Shown: positions 55,111 through 64,000 of the stretch, in pieces | Numbering within the stretch: position 1 is the stretch's first letter | Layout of the letters: each line of letters opens with the position of its first letter | Position numbers and translations under genes: made by a program | The notes under the pieces: generated by a model | What the model was told of the DNA's origin: nothing | Seen by the model: the letters and a program-made list of their open reading frames with translations, nothing else | Database searches by the model: none | Source: Calycina herbarum | Taxonomy: Eukaryota > Ascomycota > Leotiomycetes > Helotiales > Pezizellaceae | NCBI GenBank assembly: GCA_001414485.1 | Contig: LLEY01000185.1 | Coordinates: 51,953-115,952 of the forward strand | Reading direction: 5' to 3' | Length of the DNA stretch: 64,000 nucleotides

Positions 55111-56243
55111 ACGTGATCTATTACCGAGCTGCGTATATCACCGAGCTACGCACTTTTACTGAATTTACTACTCTACTACTTTAACACGCGTTTTCTTCTT
55201 CTATAATATAAGTCTAAACTTAAGAAGTACGAATTATATTAACTATTAAAGCTATTCGAACATCTAAACAAAAATTAAGCTATAGAAACGCTACAAAAAT
55301 CTACAAAGTTCCTAAATCTACTCTTCGTCTTAGAATAAACAGCTAACCTTCTCGTAGTAATACTAAACCTAATTATTTAAAGCTAACGAAATTAGAGAAG
55401 GAAACAATTATTTAACATATATTCGATCAAGATTCTAGAGGGTTTTCGCCTCAGCTAGTTAATGTAGAAGATATAGCGAATTACCTTCTTAAGGTATATA
55501 GAGTAAAACGCGTCTAAAAGCGCTAGGTAGAACGATTCGTAGTTCGACGACCAGAGCTAAAGACGCGTTTTAATCGCGTTTACGACTTTTAAAGAGCCTT
55601 ATACGAAGATCCTAAGTTAATTAACACGTGGTTTCGACTAGTAGAGAATATATAGGCGAAATATAGTATAGTAGATAGCGATTTCTACAACTTCGATAAG
55701 ACCGGCTTTATAATAGGTTAAATCTGTCCTAGAATAGTTATTACTTATACTAATCGACGTAGCAAGAGTAAGACAGTTTAACTAGGCAATTAAGAATAAG
55801 CAATAGTAAGGTATAGAGCGTTTAGCTTATAAATTAACTCTTGTTAATACCAAGCTACGTACACTTCGAGCGGTAAATAAGGCACTTTCTAAGCGTCGTA
55901 GAGCTAAAAAGAATCATATCCGTTAAGGAGGTATACTTACTATAGAGGATATACATAATATTATAGCTTAAGACGAAGTAAATAAGCAGATACGACGCGA
56001 TAAGCGCTTTAGAAGAGTAAATCGTAAGGAAGGGATTTCGACTACGTAACGCTATAGTACTTATAAAAAGACTAGTTATAATATACGAACTTATCAAGAA
56101 CTTATAGATATATCTAGCTTATTAGAATCCGAAGAGTAATAAGTTTTATCTATTGTTATAGTTAATTTATTGTATTTTAAAGTAGTAGAAGTCGGTAAAA
56201 GTACGCAGCTCGGTGATGTACGTAGCTCGGTAATAGATCACGT
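55111..56243 (+). mobile_element. Fot1/pogo-like DNA transposon, copy 3, internally deleted
   Basis: 1,133 bp with TA at 55,109-55,110 and 56,244-56,245. Terminal inverted repeats of about 50 bp match well; each has two accgagctgcgta-type sub-repeats (left acgtgatctattaccgag; right the same on minus). The transposase frame runs from the HTH part to near 55,820, then jumps at gcaatagtaaggtatagagc to the C-terminal part: relative to copy 1 about 700 bp, including two catalytic Asp regions, are missing. Non-autonomous. Confidence 0.88.
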
Positions 56244-56245
56244 TA

Positions 56246-56966
56246 TAAATAAAAAAACTTAAAGTAAATATTAAAGATAAAATATCACTTTCTTACTCTA
56301 TCTCTCTTAGTAAAAAGAGACTAGTTATAAGCGTAGTACTACTAGTTTTATAGAGAAATATAAAGCTAGTAGTATTATATCTATAATTAGTTAAGTCTCT
56401 ACTAAAGATAGTTTCTAATAAGTTAGAATTTATATCTTACTTTCTACTATCTTATTTCTTCTCTCTCTTTCTCTCTTTTATTATAATAAGAAAGTAATAT
56501 AATAGTGAGAATATAATAGTAAGTAATACAATACGATAATATCGTAAACCTCCCGATATGCCACCGGTAATATCGCCGCCCAAGTCTAAGCTTAGATATG
56601 CACACTTGTGAATGTTTACTTCAAAGTATGGATTCCAAGTCAGAAACATCACTTCACAGGGCTTCTCGCATATCAATCTACTTGATAAGACATTGAACAT
56701 CAAAGGCAGCATTAATTACGTTTGGACCTTTCTAACTTTTTCAAGGTAATTAAACTTACGAACTTGATACATGTCGATATATGAACCGGGGTTTTTTCAA
56801 ATAATCACGTCAAATTGTTCTCAAGTATTTGAGATAATACTACGCTATTTACTGCCACCTTACTTTTCTTCCATGGGCCAGGTTAGATGGGCTACGTAAC
56901 CGGACAATGGAGGGAATGCAAACGTGAGAAGTTGATATCAGAAATTACAGGCATACTCTTACGTAA
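56246..56966. other. Block edge to 57-kb ORF
   Basis: AT-rich repeat sequence to about 56,540, then ordinary composition. An 86-codon minus ORF (56,452-56,712) spans the boundary and is not supported. Confidence 0.5.
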
Positions 56967-57602
56967 CTAAGAACAAAGTACTATATCTTCTAGGCTTCCA
57001 AAAGCAATCTTTCCACTGTGCAAGTCATCACTATGGTCTCCGACAATGAAGTCCAATCCATAAAAGGTTGATTTGGAATACCTAAGCGAGAGAATGAGTA
57101 CATGCATCAACCGGTGACCTAATGTTACTCCTCCACAACCGAGCTTTACATCCTCCTGGTAACATACAATATACTTCCCCGCCATGCAATGCAGGTCCTG
57201 CCACATTAACAACCTTTTCACTTCCACAAAACTTCCGAAAGATCCGGGGAACCAGAACCGGAAGTTCAAAATGTCCCTTCGGATAGAAAATGAGGGGATT
57301 GGAACACCAAGACCAGAGCTGGTTCTGGTCCTGTCTCTAATGACAGGCGTCGTATTATCGGATACTGATATATATACAACTCTCCAGGATTTGGATGCAT
57401 GACAGCTTCCCCGCGCTGCAGGAAACAAGGGTTTAAAGTGATTACCACAGCAGGAACCGATGAAATCTTGGAAACCCGATAGATCCCGAGTTATCGGGCA
57501 TAGAAGATATGTGAGGAAAGCTGTGTCATTGCTGAGGGGAAGCTGAATAATGGGATGCGAGATTTTGGGTTCCTTGGACCTTCCCCGCAAAATCTGACCC
57601 AT
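56967..57602 (-). CDS. Hypothetical protein, about 211 aa, uncertain
   Basis: An open minus-strand frame with an ATG at 57,602 (MGQILRGRSKEPKIS). Composition is ordinary. Stretches such as CCGNHFKPLFPAARGSC, GKYIVCYQEDVKLGCGGVTL and FYGLDFIVGDHSDDLHSG look protein-like and contain several Cys. There is no signal peptide, known domain or intron. Length alone (211 codons in non-AT-rich DNA) is the main support, and an antisense 72-codon ORF overlaps. It may be a real orphan gene, an exon of one, or a relic. Confidence 0.35.
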   Translation of the reverse strand: MGQILRGRSKEPKISHPIIQLPLSNDTAFLTYLLCPITRDLSGFQDFIGSCCGNHFKPLFPAARGSCHASKSWRVVYISVSDNTTPVIRDRTRTSSGLGVPIPSFSIRRDILNFRFWFPGSFGSFVEVKRLLMWQDLHCMAGKYIVCYQEDVKLGCGGVTLGHRLMHVLILSLRYSKSTFYGLDFIVGDHSDDLHSGKIAFGSLEDIVLCS

Positions 57603-58038
57603 AAGACACGAACACACATAACTTATTAATTACCTCTTCCCTCATTAAGAGGTACTGTTGCCTACTTCACTCTCAATCTCAAACTCGCAACCAAAGCCCT
57701 TCGCGAACCGGTACTCCTCCTTCCCCTCCCCTCCCCTCCCCTAAAACCTTCATTCAAATCTCAAATATGACACCTTCCCCGCACTCATGCAGGTCCAAGG
57801 TTCTCAAACCTTGCTTTCCAGCCCAAACCCGACATCCCCATCCATCTTCCTGCTCATTCGTCGAACCAACATATAACATTTTCGGTACGTTCGGCACTGT
57901 AGTGAGAAAGCTTCCGGATTCTCGGCATGAAAGCATGATGCAAGTCCAGGGTTTCGAGGTCGCCTGCGTGGAGTTACACAATTACTCTCCCCCCTGAACT
58001 AAATTAAAAAAATTTGCATAGTACATAGCCCATGCGAC
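57603..58038. other. Intergenic upstream of the MITE
   Basis: Pyrimidine-rich stretch (ccctcccctcccctcccct) at about 57,723-57,742. Two mutually overlapping 75-76 codon ORFs on opposite strands (57,754-57,997) are not supported as genes. Confidence 0.5.
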
Positions 58039-58040
58039 TA

Positions 58041-58582
58041 TAGTGAGTTGGGAATTAACCTTTAAGTCAGGCACTTTTTTGTAAACTGAGCTTTTTTTAT
58101 TTCCCTCTTTTCTCCCTCTTTTCCTTAGAGGATAGAAAATAAAAGTACTCTGAATTGGATACGACGTGGCTAGAAAGAAGTGCTCTACTTAAATATCTCT
58201 CTTTTTTATATCTTATATCTTCTAAATAAGTATAATAAGAATAAGCTTAAGAATAGATAATTATTAGAAAAAAAACCCTTTTCTGGGAAAATTTTCATAT
58301 TCCCTGCTGTAAGCTTACTAAGTATAACCAACCGCCTTTACTAAGGCCTTATAAAAAGTAGAATATAAATATAAACTTCTATTCTATATTGAAAAAGCTT
58401 ATAAAGTAATAGAGGATATATAGAGCTCTCGTTTTCTATTATCTAGAGTATACTAATATATGTTATTATTAAGTAAAAAGTAAAATAAGATAGGAAAGAG
58501 GGGAAAAGTAGAGATTTTTTCAAAAAAGCACGGTCGGTTTATAAAAAACGGGCTGAATTCAAGGTTAAATCGCAACTGACTA
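58041..58582. mobile_element. Fot1/pogo-type MITE
   Basis: About 542 bp with imperfect terminal inverted repeats of roughly 60 bp: left tagtgagttgggaattaacc, right (on minus) tagtcagttgcgatttaacc, both followed by similar T-rich sequence with an aaac.gac core. TA lies on both sides (58,039-58,040 and 58,583-58,584). The interior is AT-rich and non-coding. The agtcagttgc...aaccgac style resembles Fot1-group ends, but this is not a deletion product of copies 1-3, whose ends differ. Confidence 0.75.
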
Positions 58583-58584
58583 TA

Positions 58585-60762
58585 CAGGGGGAGAGAGTAC
58601 TGTTGGTGAGTTATTTCAGACCCTGAAATTGTGAAGTCAATGGTTTCCCCGGGGGGGGGGGGGGGGGTGGATTCTTGGTTTCCTAGACTCCAGATTTGAG
58701 AAAGGATGAGAATATGAGATCAGGTGCCGGTTTCGAGACATATACGGTGTGCCCCCCTCCCCGAGTCTTCTCATTCCCGGGGGCATTGCGGGAAGGCAAT
58801 ACTATATACAGTCAGGAGGTAAGAGTCCTGAGCTTTGCTCTAAGTACACCCTACTCTCCACTACCTCGGTAAATTAATGACAAACTCGGAATATTATGCG
58901 AGAACGTTTGGAAGAATGGAAAGTCGGAGTTTAGAAGAATGAGAAATCTTCTTAGATGATATAAGTAGTTATACTAGACTAGTACGTATAATCAAAGTAA
59001 AGGAGGTGTACTCAGGGCAAAGCCCCCATGTTTCTTACTTTCCTATCTTCTATTACCTAAATACCTCCAACAAAACAAAACAAAACAGGAACAACGACAG
59101 AAGAAATCTATATCATCTAATTACTTAAGCCAACACAGAATTTTTCTAAAGTTTTCTAAATAGTGAAAGGAGCAGGATCTAGATATCCCACCTATACCCT
59201 TTTCAAACCCCAAGTATTCCACGAATTTCCCATTTTTGCAACTCACAACTTACAACAATCATGTGAAATTCGAAGAGAATACATGAGAACCAAAAACGCG
59301 AATTCAGAAGGACGTAGGTTTTGGTTACGGCACAAAGCTTCATGTATATCTGTCGAGCTTACAGCAAATCACAAAGTCCTGCAAAATATAGCCCTTTCTT
59401 TCACATCGCCCAAGATACCAAGCCATCCGAATAACGAAACCCGCGAAACCAAAAAACAAAAAAAACAAAACCAAAAAAAAAGGTAACTCCTTCCACTCAC
59501 CCCTCCCCAATTCCAGCAAGTTTTTAGAAACCCCTCCCTCCCTCCTCCCTCCCCTAAACACAAACCAACACTTCCCGTAACCATCAAATTCCTGCTTCCA
59601 TTCATCAAACCAAAGAAACTCATTACTAGTACGTACCCGATTTCCCACGTGGTAGCGAAATAGCGAGCTTACAGGCTAATAACAAACCTATGAAACAGTC
59701 CGCTCTTGTTCTTCTTTGAGCATAAAGAATCGAGAGAGTAGGAATTTGGAAAACGAGAACGAACACAGGAAAGCAAGGGGTTTAAAATTTTTATGGAGAA
59801 TTTAGTAAGTTAAGTAAAGTAAAGTAAAGTAAAGTAAAGTAAAGTAAAGTAAAGTAAAGTAAAGTAAAGTAAAGTAAAGTAAAGTAAAGTAAAGTGAAGT
59901 GAGTGAGTAAATTCCATTCAGTCCCAACATAAGAAAGAGATCAGAGCACGAGAGGGATAGAACTACGACGAGGTTAGAGATCCAGTAAGTCGTCAGTTCA
60001 GGAATCATTACGTAAAAACAATTGAGGAATACGAGAAAGGGGGGGGGGGATATTTTGAAAATGGCAGGAACGCGACCGACCGCTTGCTTAGTTCCAAACC
60101 TTTCTGGCACCTTCGACATTTGCCGACTAAGCATAGAAAATAGCAAGGGGTTTGTTTGTTAATGACAAAGTTCACACAAAACAAGGCGAGAGAAGAGAGA
60201 GGGAGACAGAAAAAAAGTCATCATTTTAAAAGGTCTCATATTCATCAATTCAATCCCCAATCCCACATTTCGTCCCAACCCGTACGTATCCCCATCTAGA
60301 AATTTGGCCCCCATTCCCAACACCACTACATCCTAACACCATGATATCATGATACCCTCCCAACCCAGCCAACCAAGCAGCCCGTTCCGTCGTAAATAAT
60401 GAGATTGAGATATGTAAAAAGACATTATGCATTAACCAGGTATCCATCCCTTCTTGCCTTGCATATAGTTTGAATCGAACCGACGCACAAAGAGGATAGG
60501 AGGAAATAAGGAACAAAGTGTGGAAGAGAGACCGTGAACGCCAGACCTGAGATCCAGATATATACCGAGAAAAGAAAAATATGAGAATAAAAATAAAATT
60601 CAAGGGAAGGAGAACACAAGGATATCATATCTCATCATCCATCAGTATATCGCGCAACAAGATTGCATCCCAAAAAATCCCAAGAAGGAAAAAAGACAAA
60701 ACACAAGAAAACAAAAAGATTCATGTCAGAAGAGCAAGAAAGAGAGAAGAGGGCAAGAGAGA
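58585..60762. other. Intergenic and 3' region of the transcription-factor gene
   Basis: No supportable gene in about 2.2 kb. It holds a G17 run preceded by CCCC at 58,647-58,667, and A/C-rich stretches near 59,440-59,480. ORFs on both strands at 59,163-59,648 are low-complexity shadows. 60,200-60,762 is probably the 3' UTR of the minus-strand gene. Confidence 0.5.
59814..59896. repeat. (TAAAG)n microsatellite
   Basis: About 16 near-perfect copies of taaag with a few variant units at the right end (gtgaagtgagtgag). Likely length-polymorphic. Confidence 0.9.
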
Positions 60763-63441
60763 CTAGACCATAATCCACTCCCCCTCTCCCCCCTCCATAT
60801 GCCGACTCCACTTGAAAGGACCACCAAAGGATCCTCTTTCACTCTCTCTATTTTTCCCTTCCGCGTCTTCCCAAAGTTTCTCCAGAACCTCCAACCCAGC
60901 AAGATTATTCAAATACCCACTGCGCCCCATAATCTCCCGACACTTCGCGCGCACAATGCTCTGCTGCAGCTCATTCACACACTCACTCCCACTAATAAAC
61001 AGCGGCCACAGCAAGAACTTCTCACACCCACTACTCGCATCCAAACTCGTGACATAAAACAGAACCTGACTGACCAGGTTCTGGAAGTTGAGGTGCGAGG
61101 AGGGGAGGCTGGGACAAGCCAGTCTCTCCGTATACAGCAAAGCCGCGTAGCGAAAGGCCTCGGAGATATATCCGAAATCCCTCAACTGCGTCGGACTAGG
61201 CGTAGCAGGCAGCGTGGCCACCAACCGCGAAGGATCAAACTCCCATGCCTGCAGCGCCTGCCTCGCACCCTTCCACTCCGTCCAAAACGTCGTCCGGAGA
61301 TCATCATGACTCGTTGAATTCGTGAGCAGCGAGAACGAAGCATCATCATCAAGGGTACTCGAGAAGCCATTCCCATCAAAATTATGCGCATGCAGATTAT
61401 AGAAATCCACCAGCGCCTGGCCCGCCAACCGCGGTCTTGGATTCGGCGGCGCAGGCCGTCGTTCAGCCGGTTGCGCGGGGAGAGACTCATCAAGTACAGG
61501 CCGATGTTGAGATAACATATTCAGCCGGCCCAGTCTCGCGATGGTTTTGAAAAGCACCGAGTCGCACCCGGCCATGTTTTCCAGCGCGTGATTTGGTTGC
61601 GAGGGGTTAGCGATCATCTCGAGGTAGCCGCCGCGGAGTTGGGCTTCTCGGTCGTTGATACTCGCCGCGATGCCGTCGAAGTAGGTGAAGAGCGTTTCCA
61701 TCCATCCCCAGTTTCCCGTCTCGACACCGCTCTCGCGCATTCCGAGGATCTTCTTGACGCCGGCGAATTGGGTGCGGAATTGGGCGATGCCGGATTCACA
61801 CATGCGGTAATGACAGAGGATGAAAAGAGTTGCGAGGACGCAGTCGTGACGGGCTGTTGAGGGGTCCCCGAGTTGTTGGTTGAGTAAGGAGACGGCTAGC
61901 GAGCGGTGTTGATATTCTTCTTCAAGTGGGGCATCGTTGGAGCGGGGTTCTTCGTGATGAGGTGACATGCGGTGGTTGGAGGTTCGTCGGGGGTGGCTTG
62001 ATCCGGGACCGTTAATTCTGTCTTGCAGCTCCAACTCGAGGGGTCGACGCCAATGGTCCTGTCCCAAAGATTGTCGTCTCTTCATTCGAAGGTTGCAAGC
62101 CGCAAGAGCGCAAATGGCATGTTGGAGACTTCGACTGCTGCCGGCGAGAGCAAGGATGTGTTCTCGGTAAGGGTTGCTGGGGCTGTCAATCACCACGACG
62201 GAGGGGCAGATGATTTTCTCGTAGTAATCAAGGAAGAAGGAGATTCGCGGGGACATGTCTGTCGAGGAGGACATGGAGTCGGGGCCCGAGGAGAAGTGAT
62301 AGTTGTCGGCCTCGGAAGCTGCTTGCGAGGCTACATCGTCATCATTGATAGAATTCCAGCCGAAATGGCTTGAGCGAGCACTGGTAGCATATACCTCTAA
62401 GTCATTTGGGATTTGATGTGTGCCTGTCTCATGTTAGTGATGTGTTGATGGGAGAATAGGCAAAATAACTTTACCCATCATCTCGTCGTCATAGAAGCTC
62501 TCATTGGTTGCGGAATTCGGGTGCTGTTGACGTCCACCTTCAGCGATATCATACAAATTTTGATGTGAACTGATACTTGAGCTTATCTCGGATGGAGCGT
62601 AAAAGTGATCAGGACAGGAGGTTGGGCCACGGGAATCTCCCATCATACCCACTACAGGGCTGGCATCTGCGGTGGTATTTCGGGAGGAATAACCGGTATA
62701 AATTGGCATTGGGCTTCGGAGAAATGGGACATCGTCGCCATGGAAAGATTGTGCGATGGGGGAGTTGCTGTACTCGCTGTCGGTATACGCGCTGAGAGAT
62801 TCCAGAGAACTGGACATGTGTAAACCATCGGCTCGACCTAAACTGAGAGTGTGGGTGTGTAATCGGTGTAAGTGCGGTAATTGTCGTTGCTGAGACATAC
62901 TTTCTTGCTGGTGGTAATCCTGGAGCGGGTAATCCTGCGTCGCACCCATATTCCATTCTGGCATCTGCATTGGTGGCGCAACGCCATTGGGAGCCATGTT
63001 GACAAAATCATAAGTTGTGAAGGGATTGACGGGTAGAGCAGATGGTTTTTCCATTTTAATCTTGACCCCGTCCACGACATCTCTCGTGGGCGAGATTGCA
63101 TTGGTGGAATGGGTTCGCGCTCTAGATGGAGGGGGGCTCTTGACTGCGGGGGCGGACCTTGCAACAGGAAGAGACAATCCTCGAAGTTTTCCACGACTGG
63201 CAACTCCCACTCCCCAGGTCAATTGAGTCTTGTATCCAGAGCATTCTTTTCCCACTTCCAAACATTGCGAACAGTAGGGTCGTCGTCGATCGCATTTTGT
63301 GTTTCTCTTGGTGCAGGCAAAGCAGTCGTCCGAGGCACCACTGGCAGGCGCTCTTCTACGACGCTTACGTTGTGGTACTGTCGGCGGATCCGAAGCAGCA
63401 CAAGGAGAGGAGGCGGGCGGGCAAGCAAGCGGTAAAGTCAT
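60763..63441 (-). CDS. Zn(II)2Cys6 fungal transcription factor, two exons
   Basis: Exons 63441-62475 and 62396-60763, with a 78-bp intron (GTAAAG donor, TTAG acceptor), 866 aa. The start MTLPLACPP at 63,441 is the first ATG close to the domain; the frame is open further upstream but that part reads like leader sequence. A basic stretch QRKRRRRAP is followed at about residues 38-63 by C-FA-C-TKRNTK-C-DRRRPY-C-SQ-C-LEVGKE-C, a complete CX2CX6CX6CX2CX6C zinc cluster for DNA binding. Then a long Ser/Gln/Pro-rich linker, SSHFGWNSINDDDVASQAAS just after the intron, and a C-terminal helical region (ISFFLDYYEKIICPSVVVID, ILALAGSSRSLQHAICALAA, SLLNQQLGDP, CVLATLFILCHY) of the Fungal_trans_2 type. It acts in the nucleus; target genes cannot be inferred. 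The gene appears intact. Confidence 0.9.
62397..62474 (-). other. Intron of the Zn2Cys6 gene
   Basis: 78 bp. Splicing joins ...DDEMM and EVYATSARSSHFGW in frame; without it the first frame stops at 62,434. Its position between the linker and the C-terminal domain supports a single gene rather than two. Confidence 0.85.
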
Positions 63442-64000
63442 GGTGAGAGAATTCGAGGAATTTTGAAGAGAAAGAGAGCGGTGGGGGGGGGGGGAGGAAA
63501 GCGAGGGGCGTTGAAGGGTCCTGTTTTGTGGCAAGCGTAGATGATATAAAGGTAGGTAGATGTATATATGTATATGTAGATGCGATTGTATCTGGTGGCT
63601 GAGTGTAGGAAGCGGGAGGATCAGAAAGTCATGGGCAACACGCTGGTACGCGGAACTACCGATCTTGTAGGAAGAGAGGCTGTGGGAGCTTGATATGATA
63701 TGTAAGAGATGGAATGGAGAGATGAGATGAGATGGGATGCGATGAGATGTGGGCATTCCCGACCTGTTATGAGATATGGGAGGGAGCAAGCGCGGGCAAC
63801 AAGCTCAAACTAGAGCTGGACCCGGACGTGTTGCTGCTTTCTTGCTGCTTGGTGCTGGCTGCTGGCTGCTGGCCTGGCCTGCAGTCTGCAAGGACGCTGG
63901 ATGACCAGGAAGTGAGGGCAAGGCCTGCAGGTGCAGCCAGTTTGCAGGAGGAGAGCAGGAGAAAGCAGCATCGAGCAGCAGCGGGTGGATTGGGTGGAGG
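63442..64000. other. 5' flank of the Zn2Cys6 gene
   Basis: Leader and promoter region. It has a C-rich run on the transcript strand (G-rich at 63,481-63,495), short gatgagat repeats at about 63,719-63,750, and a ctgctgg/gctggct-rich low-complexity stretch at 63,832-63,880. No other gene seen before the window end. Confidence 0.5.

Noticed and set aside
59369..60146. Minus-strand ORFs containing YFTLLYFTLL repeats and tryptophan/glycine-rich frames
   Set aside because: They are translations of the TAAAG microsatellite and of C/A-rich low-complexity DNA.
60763..63789. Two separate genes, a zinc-cluster protein and a 503-aa protein
   Set aside because: A 78-bp intron with proper ends joins them in frame, giving one zinc-cluster factor with its usual C-terminal domain.

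Overview
The window looks like a chromosome segment of a filamentous ascomycete (Pezizomycotina). The evidence is short GT-AG introns of about 48-126 bp with CTAAC/CTGAC-like branch points, a Zn(II)2Cys6 transcription factor, a DUF4419 protein, small secreted proteins, and Tad-like LINE, chromovirus (Ty3/gypsy) and Fot1/pogo elements whose sequence shows RIP (repeat-induced point mutation: CpA/TpG depleted, TpA enriched, Trp codons turned into stops). Species and chromosome cannot be read from the sequence.

Layout. 1-17,228 is an AT-rich block of nested, RIP-killed LTR retrotransposons: element B (3677-9140, minus) lies in A (1666-13871, plus), A lies in D (minus), and D lies next to or inside an older gypsy pol remnant G (14,623-17,180). 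A further copy, E, cuts D at the left edge. 17,229-40,302 is a gene island of near-normal base composition. It holds a Gly-rich GPI-type secreted protein, an M28 aminopeptidase relic, a full-length LINE (21,215-27,574, 17-bp target duplication) with a 634-bp TRIM-like LTR element inside it, a DUF4419 gene, a three-exon orphan, a 185-aa protein, a 137-aa small secreted protein, a secreted protein whose C-terminus is seven 32-residue repeats set between Kex2-type KR sites, a truncated Cys-rich protein, and a RIP-damaged GT25 glycosyltransferase. 40,303-56,600 is a second AT-rich block: three Fot1-like DNA transposons (40,981-42,825; 45,223-54,061; 55,111-56,243), a 6,973-bp chromovirus C (46,744-53,716) inserted in the second of them, and gypsy gag remains. 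56,600-64,000 returns to ordinary composition with one weak ORF, a Fot1-type MITE (58,041-58,582), simple repeats, and the two-exon Zn2Cys6 transcription factor (60,763-63,441).

How it fits together. The island between the AT-rich blocks holds mostly short, secreted or decaying genes, the pattern expected of a fast-evolving 'two-speed' compartment. The best candidate for an undescribed system is the repeat protein at 34,651-36,479. Its repeats recur at exactly 32 residues and are separated by KR, like Kex2-processed peptide precursors. A domain just before its repeats is shared with the separate gene at 31,205-31,814. No tailoring enzyme of the DUF3328/UstY type was recognised nearby, so cyclisation is not supported. 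A second notable observation is that chromoviruses A and C both carry remains of the same extra ORF, antisense to pol, between the chromodomain and the 3' LTR.
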